DNA of 64,000 nt from Simiduia sp. 21SJ11W-1 (GTDB taxonomy: Bacteria; Pseudomonadota; Gammaproteobacteria; Pseudomonadales; Cellvibrionaceae), in assembly GCF_024138675.1 (NCBI RefSeq), contig NZ_CP090959.1, forward strand, positions 2,821,501 through 2,885,500, read 5' to 3'. Positions 55,803-64,000 of this stretch are shown in pieces. The notes beneath the pieces are model-generated. The model was not told the origin of the DNA. It saw only the letters and a program-made list of their open reading frames with translations, and did not search any database. A program made the position numbers and the translations under genes. How positions within the stretch are numbered: position 1 is the first letter of the stretch; each line of letters opens with the position of its first letter.

Positions 55803-56378
55803 ATGACCGAATTTGCCGTCATATTGCTCAGCACCATATTGGTGAATAACTTTGTACTGGTTCAGTTTCTTGGCCTGTGCCCGTTTATGGGTGTGTCCAA
55901 CAAATTGGAAACCGCCATCGGCATGGGTGGCGCCACCACCTTTGTGCTCACCCTGGCCTCTATTGCCAGCTACATGGTGAACACCTGGGTGCTGTTGCCG
56001 CTGGGCCTTGAGTACCTGCGCACCATCGCCTTTATTTTGGTGATTGCCGTGGTGGTGCAGTTTGCCAAGATGTTTATCGAAAAAAGCAGCCCCCTGCTGT
56101 ATCGGGTGCTGGGTGTATTCCTGCCGCTGATCACCACCAACTGCGCGGTGCTGGGTGTGGCCCTGCAAAACACCGCCCACGCCCACAACTTTGTGGAATC
56201 CTCCCTGTATGGCTTTGGCGCGGCACTGGGCTTTTCGCTGGTACTGGTGCTGTTTTCTGCCATGCGCGAACGCCTGGCCGCCGCCGACGTGCCCGCGCCC
56301 TTTCAAGGTGCCGCCATCGGCATGATCACCGCGGGCTTGATGTCGCTGGCGTTCATGGGCTTTAGCGGGTTGGTATAG
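55803..56378 (+). CDS. rsxA: Rnf/Rsx complex subunit A
   Basis: A 191-residue inner-membrane protein of six helices, including [18 protein letters not shown] and [13 protein letters not shown], the latter with the Cys that helps bind an Fe-S site between A and E. Rnf couples ferredoxin and NAD redox reactions to Na+ or H+ flow; in E. coli Rsx resets SoxR. First gene of the operon A-B-C-D-G-E. Confidence 0.95.
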   Translation: MTEFAVILLSTILVNNFVLVQFLGLCPFMGVSNKLETAIGMGGATTFVLTLASIASYMVNTWVLLPLGLEYLRTIAFILVIAVVVQFAKMFIEKSSPLLYRVLGVFLPLITTNCAVLGVALQNTAHAHNFVESSLYGFGAALGFSLVLVLFSAMRERLAAADVPAPFQGAAIGMITAGLMSLAFMGFSGLV

Positions 56379-56386
56379 GTGCCCTT

Positions 56387-56986
56387 ATGATCGAACTTAT
56401 TATTGCCAACCCCATCGTCAGCGCGCTGATTGCGCTGGGCAGCCTGTCGCTGCTATTTGGTGCTGTGCTCGGCTTTGCAGCCGTGCGCTTTAAAGTGGAA
56501 GGCGACCCGATTGTCGAACAAATCGACGCACTCTTGCCCCAAACCCAATGCGGCCAATGTGGCCACCCGGGCTGCAAGCCCTACGCGCAGGGCATCGCCA
56601 ACGGCGAACCCATCAACAAGTGCCCGCCCGGCGGCCAAAGCACCATCAACGCCATTGCCGACTTACTGGATGTAGACGCCCCCACTCTCGATGAAGAGCA
56701 TGGTGAGGAATCCGATGTACCACGGGTGGCCTACATTCGCGAAGACGAATGCATCGGCTGCACCAAGTGCATTCAGGCCTGCCCGATGGATGCCATTCTG
56801 GGCGCGGCCAAGCAGATGCACACCGTGATTGCCGATGAATGCACCGGCTGCGACCTCTGCGTTGAGCCCTGCCCGGTAGACTGCATCGACATGCTGCCGG
56901 TGCAAACCACCCTCAACAGCTGGAAGTGGGAACCCCCCAAGCCCGATATCATTGCCACCGATCGCAAGGAACACCAGGCCGCATGA
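56387..56986 (+). CDS. rsxB: Rnf/Rsx complex subunit B
   Basis: A 199-residue protein with an N-terminal helix, a 4Fe-4S domain ([16 protein letters not shown]), and two ferredoxin-like clusters ([12 protein letters not shown] and [12 protein letters not shown]). It receives electrons from ferredoxin. AGGTGCCCTT precedes the ATG. Its last bases overlap the rsxC start (ATGA). Confidence 0.95.
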   Translation: MIELIIANPIVSALIALGSLSLLFGAVLGFAAVRFKVEGDPIVEQIDALLPQTQCGQCGHPGCKPYAQGIANGEPINKCPPGGQSTINAIADLLDVDAPTLDEEHGEESDVPRVAYIREDECIGCTKCIQACPMDAILGAAKQMHTVIADECTGCDLCVEPCPVDCIDMLPVQTTLNSWKWEPPKPDIIATDRKEHQAA

Positions 56987-59262
56987 CCCAGATCTGGACT
57001 ATTCCCGGCGGCATTCACCCCCCGGAAAACAAACACCAATCACTGGTAGAGCCCCTGGCCCACATCGAGCTGCCGGCGGAACTGGTGCTGCCGTTAAACC
57101 AGCACCTGGGCGCACCGGCCGAGCCCGTGGTGAGCGTGGGCGAGAAGGTAAAAACCGGCCAGCTGATCGCCCAGCCCGGCGGCCAGTTCTCAGCCGCCCT
57201 GCACGCCTCAAGCTCGGGCGAGGTGGTGGCCATAGAAGATCGCCCACTGCCCCACCCCTCGGGCCTTACCGGCCCCTGCATAGTGATCCGCCCCGATGGC
57301 CAAGACACCTGGGTAGCCCTTGATCCCTGCCCCGACTACCGCCAGCAAAACCCCGTGGAACTGGTGCAGAAAATCCGCCTGGCGGGCATTGCCGGCATGG
57401 GCGGTGCGGGCTTTCCCACCGCCATTAAGCTCGCCCCCAAGGCCAACCAGCCCATAGACACACTGATTCTCAACGGCACCGAATGTGAGCCCTATATCAC
57501 CGCCGACGATCGCCTGATGCGCGATCGCCCGGAACAGGTGATTGAGGGCGCAAGGCTCATGGCCTATTTACTGGGCGAGCCCAAGCGTGTGGTGATTGGT
57601 GTAGAAGACAACAAACCCGAGGCCATTGCCGCGCTCAAGCAGGCAGCCGCAGGTAGCAACGTAGAAGTTGTGGCCTTCCCCACCAAGTACCCCTCGGGCG
57701 GTGAAAAGCAGCTCATCACAATTTTAACGGGGCGCGAAGTACCCTCGGGCAAAATTCCAGCCGACATCGGCATAGTGCTGCAAAATGTGGGCACCGCTGT
57801 GGCCGCCTGGCGCGCGGTGGTTCACGGCGAGCCGCTGATTAGCCGCATTACCACGGTTGTGGGCGAAGCCCTTGAAATTCAGCGCAACATCGAGGTGCGC
57901 CTGGGCACGCCGGTTGCGCACGTATTGGCCGCGCACGGCTTTAACGCAGCCGCCGCCTCGCGCCTGGTACTCGGTGGGCCAATGATGGGCTACACCCTCG
58001 AAACCGGCGACGTACCAGTGGTAAAAACCACCAACTGCATTTTGGCGCCCAGCCAGCAAGAGCTGCCACCGCCACCGCCGGCACAAGCCTGTATTCGCTG
58101 CGGCCTGTGCAGCGAAGCCTGCCCGGCGAGCCTTCTGCCGCAACAGCTCTATTGGTATGCCCGCGCGGAAGATCACGACAAACTTGAAGCCTACAACCTG
58201 TTTGACTGCATTGAATGCGGAGCCTGCGCCTATGTGTGCCCGTCTTCCATTCCATTGGTGCAGTACTACCGCGCGGCCAAAGGCGACATTCGCCAGGCCC
58301 GCATAGATAAAGAAAAGGCCGACCGCTCCCGCGAGCGCTTCGCCTTCCGCCAGGAGCGCATCGCGCGCCAAGAGGCTGAAAAAGAGGCCAAGCGGCTAGA
58401 GCGCGCCAAGGCCGCAGCCGCCGCCAAAGCCAAAATGGCGGCCCAGAAAACCAGTGGCGATACGCCCGCAGACCCGGTGGCCGCCGCCATTGCCAAAGCC
58501 CGCGCACAACAGGTAAGCGCCCAGCAATCGCCCGCCGACCAGCGCGCCAAGCTCGAGCGCCAGCTGGCCTCCGCTGAAGGGCGACTCAAACAAACCCAAG
58601 ACCGCCTGGCCTGCGCCGAATCTGAAGAGCAGGCAGAAAAGTTCCGCGCCGCGGTAAAAGCCGCCGAGCTGAAACTGCAAGAGGCCAAACAAAAGCTCGC
58701 CCTGTGCGATGCACCGGGCAGCGCCACCACCGGCATTGACGACCCGGTAGCCGCAGCCATTGCGCGCGCGCAAGCAAAAATGGCCATGGCGCCCGATGAA
58801 AAGCTTAAAGCCAACATTGAGTCACTGCGCACACGCCTGGTGAAAGCTGAAGAAAAACTGGCCGAGGCCCACGCCGAGCAGTCTGCCAACACAGGCGCGC
58901 TGCAATTAGGTGTGGATAAGCTGCGTGAAAAAATCAGAAGCGCCGAGGCGGAACTCGCAACCCTTGCGCCTGCACCAAGCGCCAAACCCGAAGCCCGCAC
59001 ACCCTCAGCGGCCGAACCCGTTGATGCCGCCAGTGCAGCCATCGAACGCGCCAAGGCCAAGGCCGCAGCGCGCGCCAATATGAGCGAGCAAGACAAGCTA
59101 CGCGAGCAGGTGTCATCGCTGGAGCAACGCTTAGCCAAGGCCCGGCAAAAGCTCGCCGATGCCGAAGCCGAGGGCAGCCCCCATGTTGAGGCGCTTAGCA
59201 CCGCGGCCGAAAAGCTCGCCAGCAAACTGGCCGACACCCAATCCAAACTCGAGAACGCCTGA
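56983..59262 (+). CDS. rsxC: Rnf/Rsx complex subunit C with long repeat tail
   Basis: A 759-residue protein. The first 450 residues are the FMN/NADH-type RnfC core with [27 protein letters not shown] and two 4Fe-4S sites ([24 protein letters not shown]). The last 300 residues are a charged Ala/Lys/Glu helical tail with three related copies beginning [26 protein letters not shown] and [14 protein letters not shown]. The ATG at 56983 overlaps the rsxB stop. Confidence 0.95.
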   Translation: MTQIWTIPGGIHPPENKHQSLVEPLAHIELPAELVLPLNQHLGAPAEPVVSVGEKVKTGQLIAQPGGQFSAALHASSSGEVVAIEDRPLPHPSGLTGPCIVIRPDGQDTWVALDPCPDYRQQNPVELVQKIRLAGIAGMGGAGFPTAIKLAPKANQPIDTLILNGTECEPYITADDRLMRDRPEQVIEGARLMAYLLGEPKRVVIGVEDNKPEAIAALKQAAAGSNVEVVAFPTKYPSGGEKQLITILTGREVPSGKIPADIGIVLQNVGTAVAAWRAVVHGEPLISRITTVVGEALEIQRNIEVRLGTPVAHVLAAHGFNAAAASRLVLGGPMMGYTLETGDVPVVKTTNCILAPSQQELPPPPPAQACIRCGLCSEACPASLLPQQLYWYARAEDHDKLEAYNLFDCIECGACAYVCPSSIPLVQYYRAAKGDIRQARIDKEKADRSRERFAFRQERIARQEAEKEAKRLERAKAAAAAKAKMAAQKTSGDTPADPVAAAIAKARAQQVSAQQSPADQRAKLERQLASAEGRLKQTQDRLACAESEEQAEKFRAAVKAAELKLQEAKQKLALCDAPGSATTGIDDPVAAAIARAQAKMAMAPDEKLKANIESLRTRLVKAEEKLAEAHAEQSANTGALQLGVDKLREKIRSAEAELATLAPAPSAKPEARTPSAAEPVDAASAAIERAKAKAAARANMSEQDKLREQVSSLEQRLAKARQKLADAEAEGSPHVEALSTAAEKLASKLADTQSKLENA

Positions 59263-59269
59263 GACCCCT

Positions 59270-60325
59270 ATGGCACTAATGCGCATCAGCTCACCCCACG
59301 CCACCGGCCACAACCGCACCACCAAAGTGATGCTGACGGTCGCCCTGGCAACCCTGCCAGGCTTAATGGCACAGGTGTGGTTCTTTGGCCCCGGGCCATT
59401 GCTCAACGTGTTGCTGGCGTGCCTGTTTGCGCTGGGCTTTGAAGCGGCCTGCCTGGCCGTGCGAAAGCGCCAGGTAGGCTTTTATTTGCGCGACGGCAGC
59501 GCGCTGGTAACGGGCTTGCTACTGGGCTTGGCACTCCCCCCTTATGTGCCTTGGTGGCTCATTTTTGTGGGCACGGGCTTTGCCATTGTATTGGCCAAGC
59601 AACTCTACGGTGGGCTAGGCTTTAACCCCTTTAACCCCGCCATGGTGGGTTATGTGGTGTTGCTGATTTCCTTCCCCGTACCCATGACCCAATGGACGCT
59701 ACCGGCAGACTTGGCCGGCCAAGCGCCCGGCTTTGGCAACGCGCTCACAAGCCTCTGGGCCGGTGCCAGTGCACTGCCCGACGGCATCACCGGGGCAACC
59801 CCGCTCGATGCCTTTCGCCAGCAAAGCGGTGAACTGGTAAGCGATATTTACCAAAACACACCGGTACTGGCCGCGGGAAAACTTGCAGGGCTCGGCTTTG
59901 AATGGGTAAACCTCGCGTTTTTATTCGGCGGCGCCTTTTTACTGCAGCAGCGTATTTTCACCTGGCACGCGCCGGTGGGAATGCTGGCAAGCCTGCTGGT
60001 GCTTACTGCGTTTTTTTACGACGGCGGCTCATCTGGCTCGGCGGGCTCGCCTTGGCTGCACCTGCTCTCTGGCGGCACCATGCTGGGCGCGTTTTTTATT
60101 ATCACCGACCCGGTGAGCTCGGCCACCTCTAACAAGGGCCGCTTGATTTTTGGCATTGGCGTGGGCGCCTTGGTGTTTTGCATTCGCACCTGGGGTAACT
60201 ACCCCGATGCCGTGGCCTTTGCCGTGCTGCTGATGAATTTTGCCGCGCCCTTTATAGATTACTACACACTGCCACGCACCTACGGGCACAACAAAGCCCG
60301 CAAGGCCACGGAGAAAAGCGAATAA
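59270..60325 (+). CDS. rsxD: Rnf/Rsx complex subunit D
   Basis: A 351-residue membrane protein of about nine helices. The FMN is bound covalently at the Thr of GITGATPLDAF (about residue 183). NPFNPAMVGYV is also conserved. The ATG at 59270 follows the rsxC stop by seven bases; the last base overlaps the rsxG start (TAATG). Confidence 0.95.
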   Translation: MALMRISSPHATGHNRTTKVMLTVALATLPGLMAQVWFFGPGPLLNVLLACLFALGFEAACLAVRKRQVGFYLRDGSALVTGLLLGLALPPYVPWWLIFVGTGFAIVLAKQLYGGLGFNPFNPAMVGYVVLLISFPVPMTQWTLPADLAGQAPGFGNALTSLWAGASALPDGITGATPLDAFRQQSGELVSDIYQNTPVLAAGKLAGLGFEWVNLAFLFGGAFLLQQRIFTWHAPVGMLASLLVLTAFFYDGGSSGSAGSPWLHLLSGGTMLGAFFIITDPVSSATSNKGRLIFGIGVGALVFCIRTWGNYPDAVAFAVLLMNFAAPFIDYYTLPRTYGHNKARKATEKSE

Positions 60326-60963
60326 TGCTCGCCAAATCCATCAGCTTTAATAGCCTGCTACTCGGCGGTTTCGCCCTGCTCACCGCCGGCACTCTCGCAA
60401 CCGTTAACCTGTTTACCCAAGCGCCCATTGCCGAAGCAGAGCGTGCTGCCGCGCGCAAAGCCTTGCTTGAAATCTTGCCGCCGGCCACTCACAACAACGC
60501 CATGCTGGAAGACACACTGCCGCTCACACCCGAGTGGCAGCAAGCGCTCAATGCAAAAAACGACGCCGTAATTTACCGGGCGCGCAAGGATAACGATGTG
60601 GTGGGCGTGATTATTCCGGCCACAGCACCGGATGGCTACAGCGGCAACATTCACCTGATTGTTGGCATTAATAAAAATCTCAGCGTTGCTGGTGTGCGGG
60701 TTGTGGCGCACGCCGAAACGCCAGGCTTGGGTGATAAAATAGAAACCAAAAAATCAGATTGGATTCTTGCATTTAACGAAACATCCCTCGATGAACCCGC
60801 GGCCAACCATTGGCGCGTTAAAAAAGATGGCGGCCACTTTGATCAATTCACTGGCGCCACCATCACACCGCGCGCCGTTGTTCGCCAGGTCAAGCAGGTG
60901 ATTGAATTTGCCGAGCGCAACCATGACGTTTTGTTCCGCGCATCCAATGAGGCCAACCCATGA
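60325..60963 (+). CDS. rsxG: Rnf/Rsx complex subunit G
   Basis: A 212-residue protein with one N-terminal helix and a periplasmic FMN-binding domain. It has [12 protein letters not shown] and the covalent FMN Thr in [12 protein letters not shown] (about residue 177). It transfers electrons within the complex. The stop overlaps the rsxE ATG by four bases. Confidence 0.95.
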   Translation: MLAKSISFNSLLLGGFALLTAGTLATVNLFTQAPIAEAERAAARKALLEILPPATHNNAMLEDTLPLTPEWQQALNAKNDAVIYRARKDNDVVGVIIPATAPDGYSGNIHLIVGINKNLSVAGVRVVAHAETPGLGDKIETKKSDWILAFNETSLDEPAANHWRVKKDGGHFDQFTGATITPRAVVRQVKQVIEFAERNHDVLFRASNEANP

Positions 60964-61745
60964 GCATAGACTCCCTTGCAGTGAGCACGGCTACCGATGA
61001 AACCATCACACCGGCTGCCGAAAATAACCCTGCAAAAAATGTGGATTATGCAGAGCTTGCACGCAACGGTTTGTGGACAAACAACCCGGCATTGGTGCAA
61101 CTGCTCGGCCTTTGCCCGCTGCTTGCTGTATCGGGCACGGTAGTTAACTCGCTGGGCTTGGCGCTGGCCACGCTACTGGTTCTCGTAGGCTCAAACGCTT
61201 GCGTTTCGTTAATTCGCAACCAGGTTTCCGACGCGGTGCGGCTGCCCGTTTTTGTAATGATCATTGCAGCCTTTACCACCTGCACTGAAATGCTGATGAA
61301 GGCTTTCACCTACGAGCTGTACCAGATTCTGGGCATTTTTATTCCGCTCATCGTAACCAACTGCGCCATTCTTGGCCGCGCCGATGCCTTTGCCTCCAAA
61401 CAAAAATTACTGCCTTCAGTGTTCGACGGCTTGGTCATGGGTGCGGGCTTTGGCCTGGTGCTAATAACCATAGGCGCCATAAGGGAATTGCTTGGCCAAG
61501 GCACCTTGTTTGCCAATATGGATTTAATTTTTGGCGCAGCCGCCGCTGATTGGACAATTGTTTTGTTGAATAATTATTCCGGTTTTCTTGTGGCCATTTT
61601 GCCGCCCGGCGCCTTTTTGGTGGCAGGCTTTTTAATTGCCGGAAAAAATATAATCGACAGTCAAATCAAAGCAAAACGCGACAAAAAGAAAATAAAAACT
61701 CCCAAAGGCAGTAAACGTGTTAGAACAACCGGCACAATTAGTTGA
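60960..61745 (+). CDS. rsxE: Rnf/Rsx complex subunit E
   Basis: A 261-residue paralogue of RsxA with six helices, including [18 protein letters not shown]. The N-terminus is about 30 residues longer than usual and polar, and the C-terminal 35 residues are very basic. Last gene of the operon. The usual neighbour nth is not present. Confidence 0.93.
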   Translation: MSIDSLAVSTATDETITPAAENNPAKNVDYAELARNGLWTNNPALVQLLGLCPLLAVSGTVVNSLGLALATLLVLVGSNACVSLIRNQVSDAVRLPVFVMIIAAFTTCTEMLMKAFTYELYQILGIFIPLIVTNCAILGRADAFASKQKLLPSVFDGLVMGAGFGLVLITIGAIRELLGQGTLFANMDLIFGAAAADWTIVLLNNYSGFLVAILPPGAFLVAGFLIAGKNIIDSQIKAKRDKKKIKTPKGSKRVRTTGTIS

Positions 61746-61929
61746 CCCGTTCGCATTTTGTGCTAATTACGCCTTTTCAAGTCCCCATTTATGGTTACAA
61801 TGCCTGCTCATAAAAAAATTGGTGCGCCAACGTAGCACGCCAATACAAAAAAATGGCCCACATCGGTGACTGCACAGTCCCGAAGTAAGGATGAGGGCCG
61901 CGGTAATACCACTATTTGAGGGAAAGGGA

Positions 61930-62625
61930 ATGACGGCAGCAATTAGTCCGACTAAAGCTGATGCAATTGAGTTTCAGGGAAGAAAGGCTCAAAGAGCCGA
62001 TAGCCGCGAAAGACGTAGGGCTATTCTCGAAGCCACACTTCGAATTGTTGTCCGCGATGGGATTCGCGGTGTTCGACACAGAGCCATTGCCAAAGAGGCC
62101 AACGTGCCATTGGCGGCCACCACCTATTACTTTAAAGACATTCAGGAACTGGTTTCCGATGCCTTTAACCTATTCGCCCAAGACAGCTTGAAGCAAACCG
62201 AAGCACTGGCCGAAACCAGTTTCGCCGCGCTCGATAAGCTCAAAGGCGCAAACCTTGCCGACCCGCAAATTTTTGACGTACTGGTCACCGGGCTTACCAA
62301 TGCCATGGTCAACCACATCAAAAACCAGATAGCAGATCGCGACCGGCGCGTTATTGAGCACTCGTTTAAAACCGAAGCACTGCGCAACCCGGCACTGGCG
62401 CGCACCGCGTGTATTCCACAAGCGAACATCACTACCAGCATTATGAATTTCTTTAAATTGCTGGGCTCAAAAGAACCCGATGCCGATGCCCACATTGTGC
62501 ACGGGGTTATTTTGTTTATGGAGTATCAACTGCTGCTGGGCGACGACATCATGGCCATGGAAACAGCACACAAGTCACTGCGCAGAATGATCAGCCAGCT
62601 GCTGGCGCTGGCAGTGAAACGCTGA
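61930..62625 (+). CDS. TetR-family transcription regulator
   Basis: A 231-residue protein with an N-terminal helix-turn-helix (about 25-75: RRAILEATLRIVVRDGIRGV, then IAKEANVPLAATTYYFKD) and an all-helical ligand domain. GAGGGAAAGGGA precedes the ATG at 61930; the frame is open from 61891. It stands alone between the rnf operon and repeat element B, so no target is indicated. Confidence 0.88.
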   Translation: MTAAISPTKADAIEFQGRKAQRADSRERRRAILEATLRIVVRDGIRGVRHRAIAKEANVPLAATTYYFKDIQELVSDAFNLFAQDSLKQTEALAETSFAALDKLKGANLADPQIFDVLVTGLTNAMVNHIKNQIADRDRRVIEHSFKTEALRNPALARTACIPQANITTSIMNFFKLLGSKEPDADAHIVHGVILFMEYQLLLGDDIMAMETAHKSLRRMISQLLALAVKR

Positions 62626-62659
62626 TTGCACGGCGCAGCTCCCAGAGCCCGGCATTGCC

Positions 62660-62924
62660 CACTGCTGCCACATAGTTTGAGCGTCCATAGAAGACAGGCG
62701 TAGAAGCTAACTAGATCGCAGAATCTCTAAGCTATGTCTGGACATGAAATCCAGGGCGCAGTTTGTGACGCAACGCAAATACCCTTCGGGGCCTGCCTAC
62801 AAGCACAGTGTGTAAACGTTTAAGCGCCCGCAAAGCAATGCTTTGCGGGCGCTTAAACCCATGCAGGTGACGGTCACGAACGCCGCGCCAAATTCCATGC
62901 CGCTAGATTTGTAGGGCAACAGTG
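62660..62924. mobile_element. MITE-like element, copy B (265 bp)
   Basis: A shorter, more diverged relative of 14755-15122. The left end is CACTGCTGCCACA and the right end TAGGGCAACAGTG. The flanks are 10-bp direct repeats with one mismatch: CGGCATTGCC (62650-62659) and CTGCATTGCC (62925-62934). The subterminal inverted repeat (62743-62769 with 62873-62899) is kept. The centre holds an 18-bp perfect palindrome (62818-62835 with 62841-62858). It lacks about 100 bp of the middle of copy A. It fills most of the 346-bp gap 62626-62971. Confidence 0.75.
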
Positions 62925-62971
62925 CTGCATTGCCGGTTTTTTTATTGCCGCGATGCAGGCTGCTTAACACT

Positions 62972-63820
62972 TCACAAACTTGCGCGGGAATCGTCTGGCA
63001 ACTCCCTTAAGCCGTAGCTTGCAAGCAATGCCTGCCAGCGCCCGTCGGCTCGCCATTGGGTGAGTGCAGCGCTCAACGCTGCAACCACTTCTTCGCCGAG
63101 GCTACTATTGGCCAACGCAATATGTAACGGCCGGGCACCAAAGCGGCCGGCGATCACCAGATCAGGCCGGTTCATCATTTGCGCGGTGTAAGCCAATACC
63201 TCGGGGTTGTCGATCACTGCATCCACTCGCCCGCCAATAAGCATCTTCACCATTTGCCCAACGGGATTCGCTGAAGACACATGAACAATTCGGTTGTCGC
63301 CTTGAGCCAAGCGTTGCTTCAGGTAAAACTCCAGCGGGTTGCTGGCAAACTCAAGCTCGGTATTTGATTGTGCGATGCGCAGGCCGTTCAGCAGGTACAA
63401 GTTGTTGCCTTGCACGGGCCCGTTAAAAAGCGGCTTTACGCTCATGATACTGGTGCTGTCTGAGCCCAGGGGCGGAGAGAGCAACCAACCCCGTGCGCGC
63501 TGCGCGGTAATGGCTAGCACACCATCCACCTTTCCGGCCTGCATCAAGCGTACTGCACGGGGCCAGAGTTGCTCCACAAACGCCACCTCAAAACCCGCTG
63601 GCGCCAGCGCGGCCTTGGCAAAATCCACCATATAGCCTTGGCCGATGGGGTTATCAGGCGCACACACATAGGGGCAGAACTGATCGCTCACCAACACCAG
63701 CGTCCTTGCCGCACTGTTGGCTGCCACCACTTGGGCGCCGGCCAGTGCCCAGCCTAGAGCCAAAAGCCACACCCAGGGCACCCAGCGCCTGCATTGCCGG
63801 CGTGTACAACTCCAGCGCAT
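62972..63820 (-). CDS. Periplasmic amino-acid-type substrate-binding protein
   Basis: A 282-residue protein with a signal peptide (GWALAGAQVVAANS) and a solute-binding family 3 fold: LVLVSDQFCPYVCAPDNPIG, then GYMVDFAKAALAPAGFEVAF and DGVLAI. No permease or ATPase gene is adjacent; it is likely a free periplasmic sensor or orphan binding protein. The ATG at 63820 has GGAGG five bases upstream; the frame continues to 63835. Confidence 0.8.
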   Translation of the reverse strand: MRWSCTRRQCRRWVPWVWLLALGWALAGAQVVAANSAARTLVLVSDQFCPYVCAPDNPIGQGYMVDFAKAALAPAGFEVAFVEQLWPRAVRLMQAGKVDGVLAITAQRARGWLLSPPLGSDSTSIMSVKPLFNGPVQGNNLYLLNGLRIAQSNTELEFASNPLEFYLKQRLAQGDNRIVHVSSANPVGQMVKMLIGGRVDAVIDNPEVLAYTAQMMNRPDLVIAGRFGARPLHIALANSSLGEEVVAALSAALTQWRADGRWQALLASYGLRELPDDSRASL

Positions 63821-63984
63821 TGCCACCTCCATCACCGCGTTATCAGCTCGATCTCAGCCACCACTCTACGCCCATGCCCTATACCAACTCCAACTAAAGC
63901 GCCAAATTCGTGGATTTGCGAGCCATTATTGTATTGGCCCACACAAAGCCCAGCCGCCGGGCTTACTTAGTAGTTGTACTCATG

Positions 63985-63990
63985 TATAAT
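63985..63990 (+). promoter_or_regulatory. -10 hexamer at the right edge
   Basis: An exact TATAAT with no clear -35. It would drive a gene beyond the window. Nothing else is seen in 63836-64000. Confidence 0.35.
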
Positions 63991-64000
63991 TCTCACAACA

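Noticed and set aside
58266-59246. A 326-codon Ser/Ala-rich minus-strand frame opposite the rsxC tail
   Set aside because: It is a compositional shadow of the Ala/Lys/Glu repeat tail of RsxC.

Overview
The window is a continuous, gene-dense stretch of a gammaproteobacterial chromosome. Gene content (SpeA arginine decarboxylase, Rnf/Rsx complex in the order A-B-C-D-G-E, MetG with a C-terminal tRNA-binding domain, divergent Mrp/ApbC, DbpA, RhlE, HrpB), many large TonB/GGDEF/EAL proteins and a secreted GH13 amylase suggest a marine, polysaccharide-using member of the Cellvibrionaceae type (Simiduia/Saccharophagus/Teredinibacter-like). That placement is inference from gene content only. No rRNA, tRNA, CRISPR array, prophage or intact insertion sequence was seen.

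Layout. 1-1.7 kb: partial DUF2132 gene and an NfeD/stomatin pair. 1.9-8.4 kb: FG-GAP protein, BarA-like hybrid histidine kinase, diguanylate cyclase. 8.5-14.7 kb: Nramp-like transporter with unusual metal-site motifs, HrpB helicase, secreted alpha-amylase with a LacI-type operator, Nudix hydrolase. 14.75-15.12 kb: a 368-bp MITE-like element with perfect inverted ends and a perfect 10-bp target duplication. A 265-bp relative lies at 62.66-62.92 kb. 15-18 kb: small membrane protein, YigZ, an unknown, a methyltransferase. 18.4-22.9 kb: a TonB receptor and beta-helix lipoprotein pair preceded by two PhoB-box-like sites. 23.2-27.5 kb: a fused substrate-binding/CHASE/PAS/GGDEF/EAL protein overlapping a Tsx-like channel gene. 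27.5-31.2 kb: SlyD, a small membrane protein, and speA followed by a 114-bp tandem array of double hairpins. 31-38.6 kb: UspE-like, DjlA-like, patatin-like, a DUF1722 fusion, a TPP enzyme, and a class 3 lipase next to a small exported protein (possible effector and immunity pair). 38.8-43.6 kb: a polyamine catabolism cluster (PuuA-like ligase, LuxR and GntR regulators, SpuC-like aminotransferase) with TGTGATCACA operators. 43.9-53.4 kb: housekeeping genes (YbaK-like, ArfB, LhgO, Dcd, DbpA, RhlE, lipocalin, K+ channel, Mrp). 53.6-62.6 kb: metG, the rnf operon, a TetR regulator. 62.7-64 kb: the second repeat element and a periplasmic binding protein.

How parts work together. SpeA opens the arginine-to-putrescine route, while the PuuA-like ligase and SpuC-like aminotransferase are suited to degrade putrescine, the latter probably under the GntR regulator. 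The lipoprotein and TonB receptor appear to be one phosphate-responsive uptake unit. The Rnf genes overlap tightly and are probably translated as one message.

Most novel candidates: the MITE family with 10-bp duplications, the tandem hairpin array behind speA, the PhoB-like control of the lipoprotein/receptor pair, and the Nramp-like protein lacking the classical metal ligands. All functions are read from sequence motifs by eye; no database search was possible.
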